36,479 bases of DNA from contig JASHSU010000121.1 of assembly GCA_030038605.1 (NCBI GenBank), positions 1-36,479 on the forward strand, written 5' to 3'. This document shows positions 8,303 to 17,782 of this stretch, in pieces. Made by a program: the position numbers and the translations under genes. Below the pieces are notes generated by a model. The model saw only the letters and a program-made list of their open reading frames with translations, made no database searches and was not told the DNA's origin. Origin of the DNA: Thermoplasmata archaeon. Its GTDB lineage: Archaea; Thermoplasmatota; Thermoplasmata; Lutacidiplasmatales; UBA184. Position 1 is the first letter of the stretch, and every line of letters begins with the position of its first letter.

Positions 8303-9061
8303 ATGGAAATGCAACCGGGCCAGATGGCCTACGACCGGGCGAGCACGGTCTTCTCTCCGGACGGACGATTGTTCCAGGTCGAGTACGCGCTGCAGGCGAT
8401 CCAGATGGGCGGCACCGCGGTCGCGGTAACGTACGACACGGGGATCATCTTCGTCGCCTTCCGTAACCTGCCCACGAGCTCCCTCGCGGAGTCGGGGTCG
8501 ATCGAGAAGAGTTTCGCCATCGATACCGGGCTAGGCTGCGTCACGGCCGGTCTCATCGCGGACTCGCGCGTCCTCGTCGAGTTCCTGCGCGTCGAGGCCC
8601 AGCGGCACCGGCTCACGTTCGGGGAGACCGCGCCCTACCCCGTCCTCGGGCACGCGCTTGGCACGTTGCTCCAGCAGTTCACCCAATTCGGCGGGACCCG
8701 GCCGTTCGCCGTCTCGCTCCTCCTGGGCGGTTTCAACAACCGCGTCCCGGGCCTCATCGAACTGGACCCGAGCGGTGCGACCATCGGATGGAAGGCCTAC
8801 GCGATCGGCCGCAACCGCCGCGCCGTCGCGGATTTCCTCGAGGAGAAGATGTCGGAGCACCTGGGGGAGGACGCCGCGTTCAAGCTCGCCGTCCAGGCCG
8901 TCGCCGAGGGGTCACCGACCCCGTTCCAGCCCGAAGCGCTCGACGTCGCCATCCTCGAGCCGGACCAGGAGCTGCGTCGCCTCGCGCCGGCGGAAGTCGC
9001 CCGGCGTGTGCAGGGAATGCCGTTCATCGGTACGCCCGAGAAGAAGGCCAACTCGCGCTGA
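8303..9061 (+). CDS. psmA: Proteasome alpha subunit
   Basis: MEMQPGQMAYDRASTVFSPDGRLFQVEYALQAIQMGGTAV... (alpha-subunit N-terminal signature), GSIEKSFAID, QQFTQFGGTRPFAVSLLLGG. Confidence 0.93.
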   Translation: MEMQPGQMAYDRASTVFSPDGRLFQVEYALQAIQMGGTAVAVTYDTGIIFVAFRNLPTSSLAESGSIEKSFAIDTGLGCVTAGLIADSRVLVEFLRVEAQRHRLTFGETAPYPVLGHALGTLLQQFTQFGGTRPFAVSLLLGGFNNRVPGLIELDPSGATIGWKAYAIGRNRRAVADFLEEKMSEHLGEDAAFKLAVQAVAEGSPTPFQPEALDVAILEPDQELRRLAPAEVARRVQGMPFIGTPEKKANSR

Positions 9062-9103
9062 GCGGGACCCAACCGCTAAATGCGGGCCGGGCAGGCTCGC
9101 GTC

Positions 9104-9643
9104 ATGTCCGACCCGAGCGCCACGCTGAGCGTCGAGGGGGCGCGCCGTCTCTTCGCCTACAATCGCGCGGTCTTCGACCGGTTCGTCGTCCGCGTCGAGC
9201 GGATGCCGGCCAAGGCGTCGCGCCGCTCGCGCGGGATCGGTCACCTCTCCCTGTTCGACACCCTCGTGCACATCCTGAACGTCCACGAGGCGTGGCTCGG
9301 CTACGTCGTCCCCGGCAAGGTCCGGTCCCTGCCCAAGCGGTTCCGGGAGGCCGACCGCCACCCGAAGGACTGGGCCGGGTTCCGGATCTACTCCCGTCGG
9401 GTCTGGGCGGACGTGGACGCGCTGCTCGCGGGACTCACGGACCGCGAACTGCGCCGCGTCGTCAAGGCCCCCTGGATGCCCGGACGGTACACCGTCTCGG
9501 ACGCGCTGTACCAGACGACGTTCGAGGAAGCGCACCACCTGGGCGAGATCATCGGGGCCCTCTGGCAGGAGGACCGCGCTCCGCCCGACATGACCTGGAT
9601 CGACATCGGCCGCGGCGCCGGCCGCCGCCGTCGCCACCTCTAG
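9104..9643 (+). CDS. DinB-like four-helix-bundle protein
   Basis: MSDPSATLSVEGARRLFAYNRAVFDRFVVRVERMP...GIGHLSLFDTLVHILNVHEAWLGYVVPGK...FEEAHHLGEIIGALWQE; His residues consistent with the DinB metal site. Confidence 0.85.
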   Translation: MSDPSATLSVEGARRLFAYNRAVFDRFVVRVERMPAKASRRSRGIGHLSLFDTLVHILNVHEAWLGYVVPGKVRSLPKRFREADRHPKDWAGFRIYSRRVWADVDALLAGLTDRELRRVVKAPWMPGRYTVSDALYQTTFEEAHHLGEIIGALWQEDRAPPDMTWIDIGRGAGRRRRHL

Positions 9644-11370
9644 GGCTCGAACGGCCGCGTCTCGTCGTCGCGCTCCGCCCGCTCGAACTCCTCGCGCAGG
9701 CGGATCCGCCGCCGGGTCCGATGGTAGGTGACCGCGAACCGGTGCGACTCGTCGCGGACCGCCCGCAGGAGGAGCATCGGGGAGGCGTTCGGGTTCGGCC
9801 GCAGCGGCTCGCGCCGCCCGGGGAAGTACAGCTCCTCCTCGCGCTTGGCCAATCCCACCACCGGGATCCGGTCCTTGGCCCCGATCGCCTCGAGCGCCTC
9901 CACGGCGGCGCCGACCTGGCCGGCGCCCCCGTCGATGAGCAGCAGGTCCGGTAGGATCTCCTCCTCCGCGATGCGCCGGAGGAACCGGCGGCGCACGACC
10001 TCCGCGATCATCGCGAAATCGTTGGTCCCGGGGACGGTGCGGATGCGGAAGCGGCGGTACTCCGATTTCTTGGGCAGACCGCGCTCGAACACGACGAGCG
10101 ACCCCACGGCCTCGTACCCCTGGAAGAGCGAGATGTCGACGCCCTCGATCCGGTTCGGGATCGTCGGGAGCTCGAGGAGGCTCTGCAGCGCGCGGAGCAC
10201 CTCCCGCGGGGCGGCCGAGGGAGTCACCTGGTCAACCGTCGCCCGCGCGAGCCGGTCGGCCAGCTGAGCCAGCGACGCGTACCGGCCGGTCGGCCGGAAC
10301 TGCACCTCGATCCCACGGGGTCCGAGCAGTTCGTCCAGGAACGTGTCCAGCCCCGCCGGTCGCGGCCCGGCGATGTAGAGCTTGGTCGGGGGTTCGATCC
10401 GAGCCCCGTAGTATTGACCGAGGAACTGACGGAGGACCTCGGCCGGTTCCGGGACATCGTCCGCCGGTACCTGCATGAGATGGGGCTCGGTACCTCGTAC
10501 CTCGCCGTCCTCGACGTGGAGGAGGCCCACCGCGACGCGCAGGCTCGCGGGGTCCCGCGGGTACGCCACGGCGAGCACGTCCGCCCTCCCGGCACCGGGG
10601 CCGACCACATGCTGGCGCTCGGCGAGAGCGTCCAGGCCCCGCAGGGCGTCGCGCAGGAGAGCCGCCCGCTCGAACTCCTGGCGGTCGGCCGCTCCGCGCA
10701 TCTCGGCCTCGAGCTCCGGGCGCAGGGGCGTCGAGTTCCCCCGCAGGATCGCGACCGCCCGGTCGATGCGCGACCGATACGCGTCCGCGTCGATCGCCCC
10801 GATGCACGGGGCGCTGCACACGTGCAGATGGTAGTACAGGCAGGCTTCTTTGGGGAGCCGGACGCAGCGACGCAGCTGCAGCAGGTCCCCGAGCAACTGC
10901 TCGACGCTGCGGGCCTCGCGGGCGCTCGTGTACGGACCGAAGAGCAGGTTCTCCTTGCCCCGGCGAGGCCGCCGTACGAGGACGACGCGGGGGAACTCCT
11001 CCCCCATCGTGACCATCAGGTACGGGTAGCTGCGGTCGTCCTTCAGCAGGACGTTGTACGGCGGCTGGTACTGCTTGACCAGGTTCGCCTCGAGCAGCAG
11101 CGCCTCGCGCTCGTTCCGGGTCGGCACGAACTCGACGCTCGCGCTCTGGGCGACGATCGTGCCGTCCTTCTCGATCTTGGCCCGCAGATGGTCGAGGACG
11201 CGCCGGCGCAGGCTGCGGGCCTTGCCGACGTAGATGACCTCCCCGCGGGCCGAGCGGAACAGGTAGACGCCCGGGGCATCCGGTCCCCGCCGGAACCCTT
11301 CGCCGGTCGAGGCGGCGAGCTCGCTCGCCGGAACGAATCCGGGGACGACCGGGGGCGTCGGGTCCGTCAT
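9640..11370 (-). CDS. uvrC: UvrABC system protein C, lacking the C-terminal (HhH)2 domain
   Basis: GIY-YIG N-terminus (DAPGVYLFRSARGEVIYVGKARSLRRRV), UVR motif, RNase H-like domain (LLIDGGAGQVGAAVEAL, RDESHRFAVTYHRTRRR). Start MTDPTPPVVPG overlaps the uvrA stop. Confidence 0.93.
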   Translation of the reverse strand: MTDPTPPVVPGFVPASELAASTGEGFRRGPDAPGVYLFRSARGEVIYVGKARSLRRRVLDHLRAKIEKDGTIVAQSASVEFVPTRNEREALLLEANLVKQYQPPYNVLLKDDRSYPYLMVTMGEEFPRVVLVRRPRRGKENLLFGPYTSAREARSVEQLLGDLLQLRRCVRLPKEACLYYHLHVCSAPCIGAIDADAYRSRIDRAVAILRGNSTPLRPELEAEMRGAADRQEFERAALLRDALRGLDALAERQHVVGPGAGRADVLAVAYPRDPASLRVAVGLLHVEDGEVRGTEPHLMQVPADDVPEPAEVLRQFLGQYYGARIEPPTKLYIAGPRPAGLDTFLDELLGPRGIEVQFRPTGRYASLAQLADRLARATVDQVTPSAAPREVLRALQSLLELPTIPNRIEGVDISLFQGYEAVGSLVVFERGLPKKSEYRRFRIRTVPGTNDFAMIAEVVRRRFLRRIAEEEILPDLLLIDGGAGQVGAAVEALEAIGAKDRIPVVGLAKREEELYFPGRREPLRPNPNASPMLLLRAVRDESHRFAVTYHRTRRRIRLREEFERAERDDETRPFEP

Positions 11371-14210
11371 CGACGCCGGGGGCGCGGCACGGGTACCGGG
11401 GTACGTACGAGCAGCGCGAGGAACCGGGCGGTGTGGCCGCCGGAGCCCTGAGCGACCTCCTCCGGTGTACCGGCGGCGATGACATGGCCGCCCGCCGCCC
11501 CGCCCTCCGGTCCCAGGTCGATGAGCCAGTCGGCCGACTTGAGGACATCCAGGTTGTGTTCGATGACGACCACGGTGTTGCCGCCGGAGCGGAGGCGGAA
11601 GAGGACCTGGAGCAACCGGTCGACGTCGGCGAAGTGGAGGCCGGTGGTCGGTTCGTCCAGGAGGTAGAGGGTCTTGCCGGTGGGCGCCCGGGCCAGCTCG
11701 AAGGCGATCTTGATCCGCTGCGCTTCGCCCCCGGAGAGCGTGGTCGCGCTCTGTCCGAGCTTGACGTAGCCCAGGCCCACGTCGGTCAACAGCTGGAGGC
11801 GGGACTCGATGCGGCGATGGTTCCGGAAGAACGCCAGCGCCTCGTCGACGGTCATGTCGAGCACATCGGCGATCGACCGGCCCTTGAACCGGACCTCGAG
11901 GGTCTCGGAATTGAAGCGGCGGCCGCCGCACTCCTGGCAGGCGACGTAGACGTCGGGGAGGAAGTGCATCTCGTACCGGATCACTCCGTCCCCCTCGCAC
12001 GTCTCGCACCGCCCGCCGGCGACGTTGAAGCTGAACCGACCCGGCCGGAACCCTCGGGCCCGTGCCTCGGGCAACCCGGCGAAGAGGTCCCGGATCGGGG
12101 TGAGGACGCCGGTGTACGTTCCGGGGTTGCTGCGGGGCGTCCGCCCGATCGGCGTCTGGTCGATGAGAAGGACCCGGTCGACCTCGTCGATCCCCTCGAT
12201 GAAGCCGTGCCGGCCCGGCGTCTCGCGGCCGAGCCCGAGGTGGCGACGGACCGCCTTGTAGAGGATCTCCTCCAACAGCGTGGACTTGCCGGAACCCGAG
12301 ACGCCCGACAACGCGACGAACAGACCCAGCGGGATCCGGACCGGGTCGCCCTTCAGGTTGTGCTCGACCGGCTTGTGGATCGTGAGCCATCGACCGGTGG
12401 GGCGGGCCCGCTGGACCGGGACCGGGATGGTCCGGCGCCCCGAGAGGAACTCACCCGTCAGGGAGCGCGGGGCGTCGCCGATCTCGGCCGCGGGCCCGGA
12501 GAACAGGACCTCGCCGCCGTGGACGCCCGCGCCGGGACCCAAGTCGACGAGCCAGTCCGACTCGCGCATCGTCTGTTCGTCGTGCTCGACGACGAGCAGC
12601 GTGTTCCCGAGGTCGCGCAGCGTCTTCAACGTCGCCAGCAACCGGGCATGGTCGCGGGGGTGGAGGCCGATCGACGGCTCGTCCAGGATGTAGAGGACGC
12701 CGACCAGCCCCGAACCGATCTGGGTGGCGAGCGCGATCCGCTCCGCCTCCCCGCCGGAGAGCGTGCCGGACGCCCGGTCGAGGGTCAGGTAGGTGAGCCC
12801 GACGTTCTCCAGGAATCCCAGACGGGCGCGGATCTCCTTCACGACCTGGCCGACGATCTGCTCGTCCCGCTCGTCGAGGCGCAGCGTACGGAACAGCGCG
12901 GCCGCGTCGGCGACCGTCATCGCCGAGGTCTGGGCGATCGACTGGCCCTCGACCGTGACGGCCAGGATACCGGGTTTCAGGCGCTGGCCACCGCAACTGC
13001 GGCACGGTCGGAACGCGAGGAACCCCATGTAGTACTCTTTCGCGCCCTCGCTCTTCGTCTGCTTCCACCGGCGCTCGACCGCCGCGACCAGTCCCTCCCG
13101 GAGCCAGCCGGCGCCCCACCACTCGCCGGCTCCGTGGCCGACGAGCCCCACGTTCCGGTCGGTCCCGTACATGAGCGCCTTCCAGCCCTTCTCCGACAGC
13201 TCGCGGATGGGGCGGCGCGGATTGTAGTCGAACGCGACGCCGAACCGCTCGAGGGCGCCGGTCGTCGGGGTGAGACCCCAGACCGTGATCGCCCGCCCGA
13301 TCGGCTTGTCCTTGTCCGGGACGATGCGGTCGGGGTCGGCGTGCAGGGTCGCTCCGATCCCGAGGCACTCGGGACAGGCGCCGAGGGGGTTGTTGAACGA
13401 GAACATGCGCGGTGCGAGCTCCTCGATCGAGTAGCCGCACTGGGGGCAGGCGCGCCGGCTCGAGAACGTGGTCCGCGTTCCTTTCGCGTCCCGGACGATG
13501 ACCAGCCCGTCCGCCAGCTGCCGGGCGAGCTCGACCGCCTCCGCGAGCCGAGCGCCTTCCGTCTCGTCCACGTCGAAGCTGTCCACGATGACCTCGATCG
13601 TGTGCTTCTTGTTCTTCTCGAGGCGGACCTGAGGGGACCGGAGCGGCAGCTCCACCCCGTCCACGATGAAACGGCGGTACCCGCTCTTGCGGAGTCGCTC
13701 GAGGACGTCGCGGTGCTCTCCCTTTTCGGCTCGGACGACCGGGGCGATGAGGTCGACCCGCTCGCCCCGCGCGTGGGCGCTCACGGCCGCGACGATCTTA
13801 TCGACGGACTGCGGGGAGATCTCGTGGCCGTCGTTCGGACAGTGCGGGATGCCGATGCGCGCGTAGAGCAGCCGCAGGAAGTCGTAGATCTCCGTCACCG
13901 TCCCGACGGTCGACCGCGGGTTCCGGCTGCCGGCCCGCTGCTCGATGGCGATCGCCGGCGACAGCCCCTCGATGGAGTCGACGTCGGGCTTGTCCATCTG
14001 GCCCAGGAACTGGCGGGCGTAGGCCGAGAGGCTCTCGATGTACCGTCGCTGGCCCTCCGCATAGAGGGTGTCGAAGGCGAGCGACGATTTGCCGGAGCCG
14101 CTCACGCCGGTGATGACGATGAACCGTCCGCGGGGCAGGTCGAGGGAGACGTTCTTCAGGTTGTGCTGGCGGGCGCCACGGATGCGGATGACCTCGGATG
14201 GTTCGGCCAT
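11367..14210 (-). CDS. uvrA: Excinuclease ABC subunit A
   Basis: MAEPSEVIRIRGARQHNLKNVSLDLPRGRFIVITGVSGSGKSSLAFDTLYAEGQRRYIESLSAYARQFLGQMDKPDVDSIEGLSPAIAIEQ; two ABC ATPase domains, Cys zinc modules. Confidence 0.98.
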   Translation of the reverse strand: MAEPSEVIRIRGARQHNLKNVSLDLPRGRFIVITGVSGSGKSSLAFDTLYAEGQRRYIESLSAYARQFLGQMDKPDVDSIEGLSPAIAIEQRAGSRNPRSTVGTVTEIYDFLRLLYARIGIPHCPNDGHEISPQSVDKIVAAVSAHARGERVDLIAPVVRAEKGEHRDVLERLRKSGYRRFIVDGVELPLRSPQVRLEKNKKHTIEVIVDSFDVDETEGARLAEAVELARQLADGLVIVRDAKGTRTTFSSRRACPQCGYSIEELAPRMFSFNNPLGACPECLGIGATLHADPDRIVPDKDKPIGRAITVWGLTPTTGALERFGVAFDYNPRRPIRELSEKGWKALMYGTDRNVGLVGHGAGEWWGAGWLREGLVAAVERRWKQTKSEGAKEYYMGFLAFRPCRSCGGQRLKPGILAVTVEGQSIAQTSAMTVADAAALFRTLRLDERDEQIVGQVVKEIRARLGFLENVGLTYLTLDRASGTLSGGEAERIALATQIGSGLVGVLYILDEPSIGLHPRDHARLLATLKTLRDLGNTLLVVEHDEQTMRESDWLVDLGPGAGVHGGEVLFSGPAAEIGDAPRSLTGEFLSGRRTIPVPVQRARPTGRWLTIHKPVEHNLKGDPVRIPLGLFVALSGVSGSGKSTLLEEILYKAVRRHLGLGRETPGRHGFIEGIDEVDRVLLIDQTPIGRTPRSNPGTYTGVLTPIRDLFAGLPEARARGFRPGRFSFNVAGGRCETCEGDGVIRYEMHFLPDVYVACQECGGRRFNSETLEVRFKGRSIADVLDMTVDEALAFFRNHRRIESRLQLLTDVGLGYVKLGQSATTLSGGEAQRIKIAFELARAPTGKTLYLLDEPTTGLHFADVDRLLQVLFRLRSGGNTVVVIEHNLDVLKSADWLIDLGPEGGAAGGHVIAAGTPEEVAQGSGGHTARFLALLVRTPVPVPRPRRR

Positions 14211-14222
14211 GGTTCCCTCCCG

Positions 14223-14945
14223 CTACGCCGGCAACAGCGAGCGGACGGTCTCTTCGAGCCGGCTCACCACGTGGGCCTGGACCTTGCGGCCCAGGTCGGC
14301 GGAGGCCGGTCGCGTGTCGCCGATCACGCTCTCGGGCCACTCGGACTCGGTCGGTGCGCCGGGCAGGAACGGACTTCGTCGGTACTCGACGCTCGGACGG
14401 TCGGCGCCGACCGTCGAGGGCGCGAGCGCCATCACGCGCGAGGTCTCCAGCAAGCCCGCGTGCCCGTCGGTCGCCGGCGACTCCTTCCCCCGCAGCTCGT
14501 AGACGAAGTCGTAGTCCGACAGCACGGCGATCCGGCTCTTGGGGTAGTTCCGCATCGCCGTATCGGCCGCTTCGCGGAGCGCGGCCATGTGGCCCCGCTC
14601 GGCGTGACCCGACAGGACCAGGATCCGACGGGCGCCGGACCGGGCGAGCTCCGAGAGTACGCCCTCGGTATGGGATTCCAGTTGGGCCATCGTGAGCGAG
14701 ACCGTCCCCGGGAACCGGCGGGCCCCAGGGGCCGAGCCGTAGGCGATCGTCGGCGCCACTAGGGCGTCCGTGCGCTCGGCCAGCTCGGTCGCGGTCGCCT
14801 CGGCCTGGATCTGGTCGGCCCCGAGCGGCAGGTGGGGGCCGTGCGCTTCGAGCGCGCCGACCGGGACGATGATCAAGGGATTGGTCGCCAGCCGGCGCTC
14901 GAACGAGCGGGAATCGAGTTCGGCGAGCCGGCGGGCAGGTGTCAT
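14223..14945 (-). CDS. Creatininase-family amidohydrolase (possible ArfB-type formamide hydrolase)
   Basis: NPLIIVPVGALEAHGPHLPLGADQIQAEATATELAERT...VLSGHAERGHMAALREAADTAM; creatininase metal-binding signature. The specific function is inference. Confidence 0.85.
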   Translation of the reverse strand: MTPARRLAELDSRSFERRLATNPLIIVPVGALEAHGPHLPLGADQIQAEATATELAERTDALVAPTIAYGSAPGARRFPGTVSLTMAQLESHTEGVLSELARSGARRILVLSGHAERGHMAALREAADTAMRNYPKSRIAVLSDYDFVYELRGKESPATDGHAGLLETSRVMALAPSTVGADRPSVEYRRSPFLPGAPTESEWPESVIGDTRPASADLGRKVQAHVVSRLEETVRSLLPA

Positions 14946-14967
14946 CCCCCAAACGACCGAGGGACGG

Positions 14968-14974
14968 TATTTAA
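14968..14974 (-). promoter_or_regulatory. Putative TATA element for the creatininase-uvrA-uvrC cluster
   Basis: Reverse strand TTAAATA about 25 nt upstream of the ATG at 14945, compatible with a leaderless transcript. Confidence 0.5.
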
Positions 14975-15057
14975 CGCGGGCCGGGAGGTCGAGGAACAGT
15001 TCGGGTTGCCTTCGTCGCTCCGGAACGTCATAGTGACCGGTGCGATAGCCCCTAGTT

Positions 15058-15078
15058 CGACCCCCCCTCACGGGGTCG
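15058..15078. terminator. Hairpin CGACCCC-N7-GGGGTCG overlapping the topA stop
   Basis: Perfect 7-bp arms around the stop codon (15068-15070); terminator role is inference. Confidence 0.35.
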
Positions 15079-17596
15079 TCGCGTCGGGAGAGGGCTCCGC
15101 GGACGCCGCGGGGGCGCGGGCGGCCGTCGTGGTCGACCGACGGCGCTTCGGCCGGGCCGGCGGATCGGACGGTGCGGCGGCCGGGGATTCCGATGGGACC
15201 GAGGCCGTGGGCTCGGCCGCGGCCTTCGCCCGCGGAGCGCGGCGTTTGGTCCGGCTCGCCGCCCGGGCCTTCCGGGCCCGCGCGGCCTTCTTCGCCTCGG
15301 CCTCCGCCTTCTTCTGGAGTCGCGTCGGGCATTCGGGGTTGATGCAGAGCGTCCACGGCGGTCGGCCGGCTTCAATCGCCGTCACGACCGGGGCGCGGCA
15401 GACAGGGCAGGGTGGCTGGTCCTTCTCGAGCTTGCCGCGTTGCGGCAGAGGGTAGGTGACCCGGCAGTTCGGGTAGCCCGAGCAGCCGACGAATCGGTTC
15501 CCGCGGAACGAGTAGCGGATCTGCAGCGGACTGGCGCAGTTGGGGCACGTGCCGATCCGGAACGCCTTGTGATGCTCCGCGCACTCGGGGTTGATGCAGT
15601 ACAGGTCCGGACGCTGGCCCCGGAAGACGATCTTGACCCGGGGGGTCTTGCAGGTGGCGCATAGGAACTCGGGAGCGGGTTCGATGAACCCGGCGGCGGG
15701 GAGGGCGTACGTTGCGGAGCACGTGGCCGGGTTGTTCGAGCACTGGACCCATCGGGAACCCCGCGGACTGCGGGCCATGCGGAGCGCGCCACCGCACTTC
15801 GGGCACGGACCGACGAAATGCTGGCGATCCAGCGCGCCGGTGAGCGTCTCACGCACTCCGGTCGCGTTCGCCTTCAACAGCGCGTAGGCCTCCCGGAGCA
15901 TCTCCCGCGACTCGTCCAGGACCTCCGACTTGGGCTTCTTGGACTCGGCGACGAGCTCCATGTCCTCCTCCAAGCGGTGCGTCATCTCCGGCCGCGTAAT
16001 GACCGGGGCGTGGGCTTGCAACGCTTCGGCCACGGCGATCCCTGTCGAGGTCGGCTCCAGCTGCCGGGGCGTGACGTAGTGGCGGTCGAACAGCTTCTGC
16101 ACAACGTCGTGGCGGGTGCTCTTGGTGCCGAGGCCCAGCCGCTCCATCTCCTGGATGAGCGAACCCTGGGTGTACCGCCGGGGCGGTCGCGTCTGATCTT
16201 CGACGAGCTCGACCCGGGTGATCGGGACGTTCGCGCCCATCGTCAGAACCGGTAGGACCGATTCCTCGGGATGGGAGTACGGATAGATCCGATACCAGCC
16301 CGGGTCGGTCAGGAATTGCCCCTTGCCCTCGAACACCTCGCCGCGGATCTCGACCTTCGCGGTCCGGGCCCGGCCGAGGGCGTCCGGGGCCAACGTCGCC
16401 AGGAATCGGCGGACGACCAGCTCGTAGACCTTCGCCGGATCTGGCCGCAGTTTCTTCGGGTCGACCACGCCGGTCGGGTAGATCGGGGGGTGGTCCGTCG
16501 TCTCCGACCGGCCCCGGGTCGGACGGAACGACGGTTGCGATAGGACGAGCTCGGCGGCCTCCGCGAACGGGCCGTCCTTGAACTTCTCCGCGAGGGTCCG
16601 GAGTCCCAGACCCCGCGGATAGACCGTGTTGTCCGTGCGCGGGTAACTGATCAGGCCCTGTGTGTAGAGGTCCTCGGCGATCCGCATTGCGTTCGCGGCG
16701 CCGAGACCGATGCGGGATGCCTCCGCGACGAAGAGCGTTGTCGAGAACGGGATGGGCGGGCGCCGCCGGGTCTCTTCCTCGGCGAACTCCCGGACGACCC
16801 CCTCCTTCGCCGACTCGACCTTGTGGTACACCGCCTCGGCCTCCGCCTTCACCTCCCACGTCCCGTGGGTGTGATGCAGGAGGAACTCCTCCGAACCCTG
16901 CACGCCGGTGGCCCGCAGCTGCCAGAACGGGGTCGGTACGAACTCCTTGATCGCCTGGTCCCGCTCGACCAGCAGCGCGAGCGTGGGCGTCTGGACCCGT
17001 CCGACCGAGAGGAATCCGCGGCCCCGCTGGTTGGCGGTCAGGGAGAGATAGCGGGTCAGCAGGGCCCCCCACACCAGATCGATCTCCTGACGGGCCTCGG
17101 CCGCCTCGGCGAGGGCGTGGTCCAGGTCGGACAGGTTCTCGAAACTCTGCTCGATAGCCTCGCGGGTGAGCGCGCTGTATCGGGCCCGCTTGACCTCGAT
17201 CTTCGGGTGGACCTTCTGGAGGAGCTCGAGCGCCTCGAGACCGATCAGCTCGCCCTCCCGGTCGAAGTCCGTGGCGATGATGACCCGGTCGAACTGGCGT
17301 ACGATCGATTGCAGGGCGCTGACGATGCCGCCCTCGGTGACCCGCTTGAGCGGGGGCTCCTCCAACAGATGGGGCAGGCCATCCAACGTCCATTCCTTGT
17401 GCTGCTCGGGGTAGTCGAGCTCGACGATGTGACCGCGCAGCCCGGCGACCGTGTAGAAGCCGTCCGGGCGTTCGAACTCGAACAGATTGGTACCCGCGAT
17501 GCGGGTCCGCTTCATCCGGCCGTCGGAGAGCACGACCGCGATCCGCAGCGCGGTGTTGAACTTTTCCGCGACGACCAGCGTCTTTCGGGGACTCAC
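15068..17596 (-). CDS. topA: DNA topoisomerase I (type IA, archaeal) with C-terminal zinc fingers and a basic tail
   Basis: GTG start VSPRKTLVVAEKFNTALRI; Toprim IIATDFDREGELIGLEAL; catalytic Tyr in GLISYPRTDNTVYP; C-terminal Cys4 modules, then an Ala/Lys/Arg/Pro-rich tail. Confidence 0.96.
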   Translation of the reverse strand: MSPRKTLVVAEKFNTALRIAVVLSDGRMKRTRIAGTNLFEFERPDGFYTVAGLRGHIVELDYPEQHKEWTLDGLPHLLEEPPLKRVTEGGIVSALQSIVRQFDRVIIATDFDREGELIGLEALELLQKVHPKIEVKRARYSALTREAIEQSFENLSDLDHALAEAAEARQEIDLVWGALLTRYLSLTANQRGRGFLSVGRVQTPTLALLVERDQAIKEFVPTPFWQLRATGVQGSEEFLLHHTHGTWEVKAEAEAVYHKVESAKEGVVREFAEEETRRRPPIPFSTTLFVAEASRIGLGAANAMRIAEDLYTQGLISYPRTDNTVYPRGLGLRTLAEKFKDGPFAEAAELVLSQPSFRPTRGRSETTDHPPIYPTGVVDPKKLRPDPAKVYELVVRRFLATLAPDALGRARTAKVEIRGEVFEGKGQFLTDPGWYRIYPYSHPEESVLPVLTMGANVPITRVELVEDQTRPPRRYTQGSLIQEMERLGLGTKSTRHDVVQKLFDRHYVTPRQLEPTSTGIAVAEALQAHAPVITRPEMTHRLEEDMELVAESKKPKSEVLDESREMLREAYALLKANATGVRETLTGALDRQHFVGPCPKCGGALRMARSPRGSRWVQCSNNPATCSATYALPAAGFIEPAPEFLCATCKTPRVKIVFRGQRPDLYCINPECAEHHKAFRIGTCPNCASPLQIRYSFRGNRFVGCSGYPNCRVTYPLPQRGKLEKDQPPCPVCRAPVVTAIEAGRPPWTLCINPECPTRLQKKAEAEAKKAARARKARAASRTKRRAPRAKAAAEPTASVPSESPAAAPSDPPARPKRRRSTTTAARAPAASAEPSPDATTP

Positions 17597-17782
17597 GCCC
17601 TGACGAGGTCGGGTCGCGTAGATAAGGGGCGGCCCTCGCCGCCGAGGTGCCGGGGCTCTGAACGTGTGCGCGCGCGTTCGGCCGGGACGGTCCGGCGCCC
17701 GGAGCGTCCGTTCGGCTGTTCGGACCAGCCCGGTCCCCCTCCCGGATTCTATAATACCCGGAACATACCCGGCTCCGTTCGT

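Noticed and set aside
11371-12390. N-terminal ~340 aa of the 916-aa - strand ORF
   Set aside because: This part overlaps uvrA in another frame. The real uvrC starts at MTDPTPPVVPG (11370).
11433-14762. 1109-aa + strand ORF
   Set aside because: Antisense to uvrA and the creatininase gene; Asp/Arg/Val/Gly-rich shadow product with no recognisable fold. Same-length open frames are expected opposite GC-rich genes.
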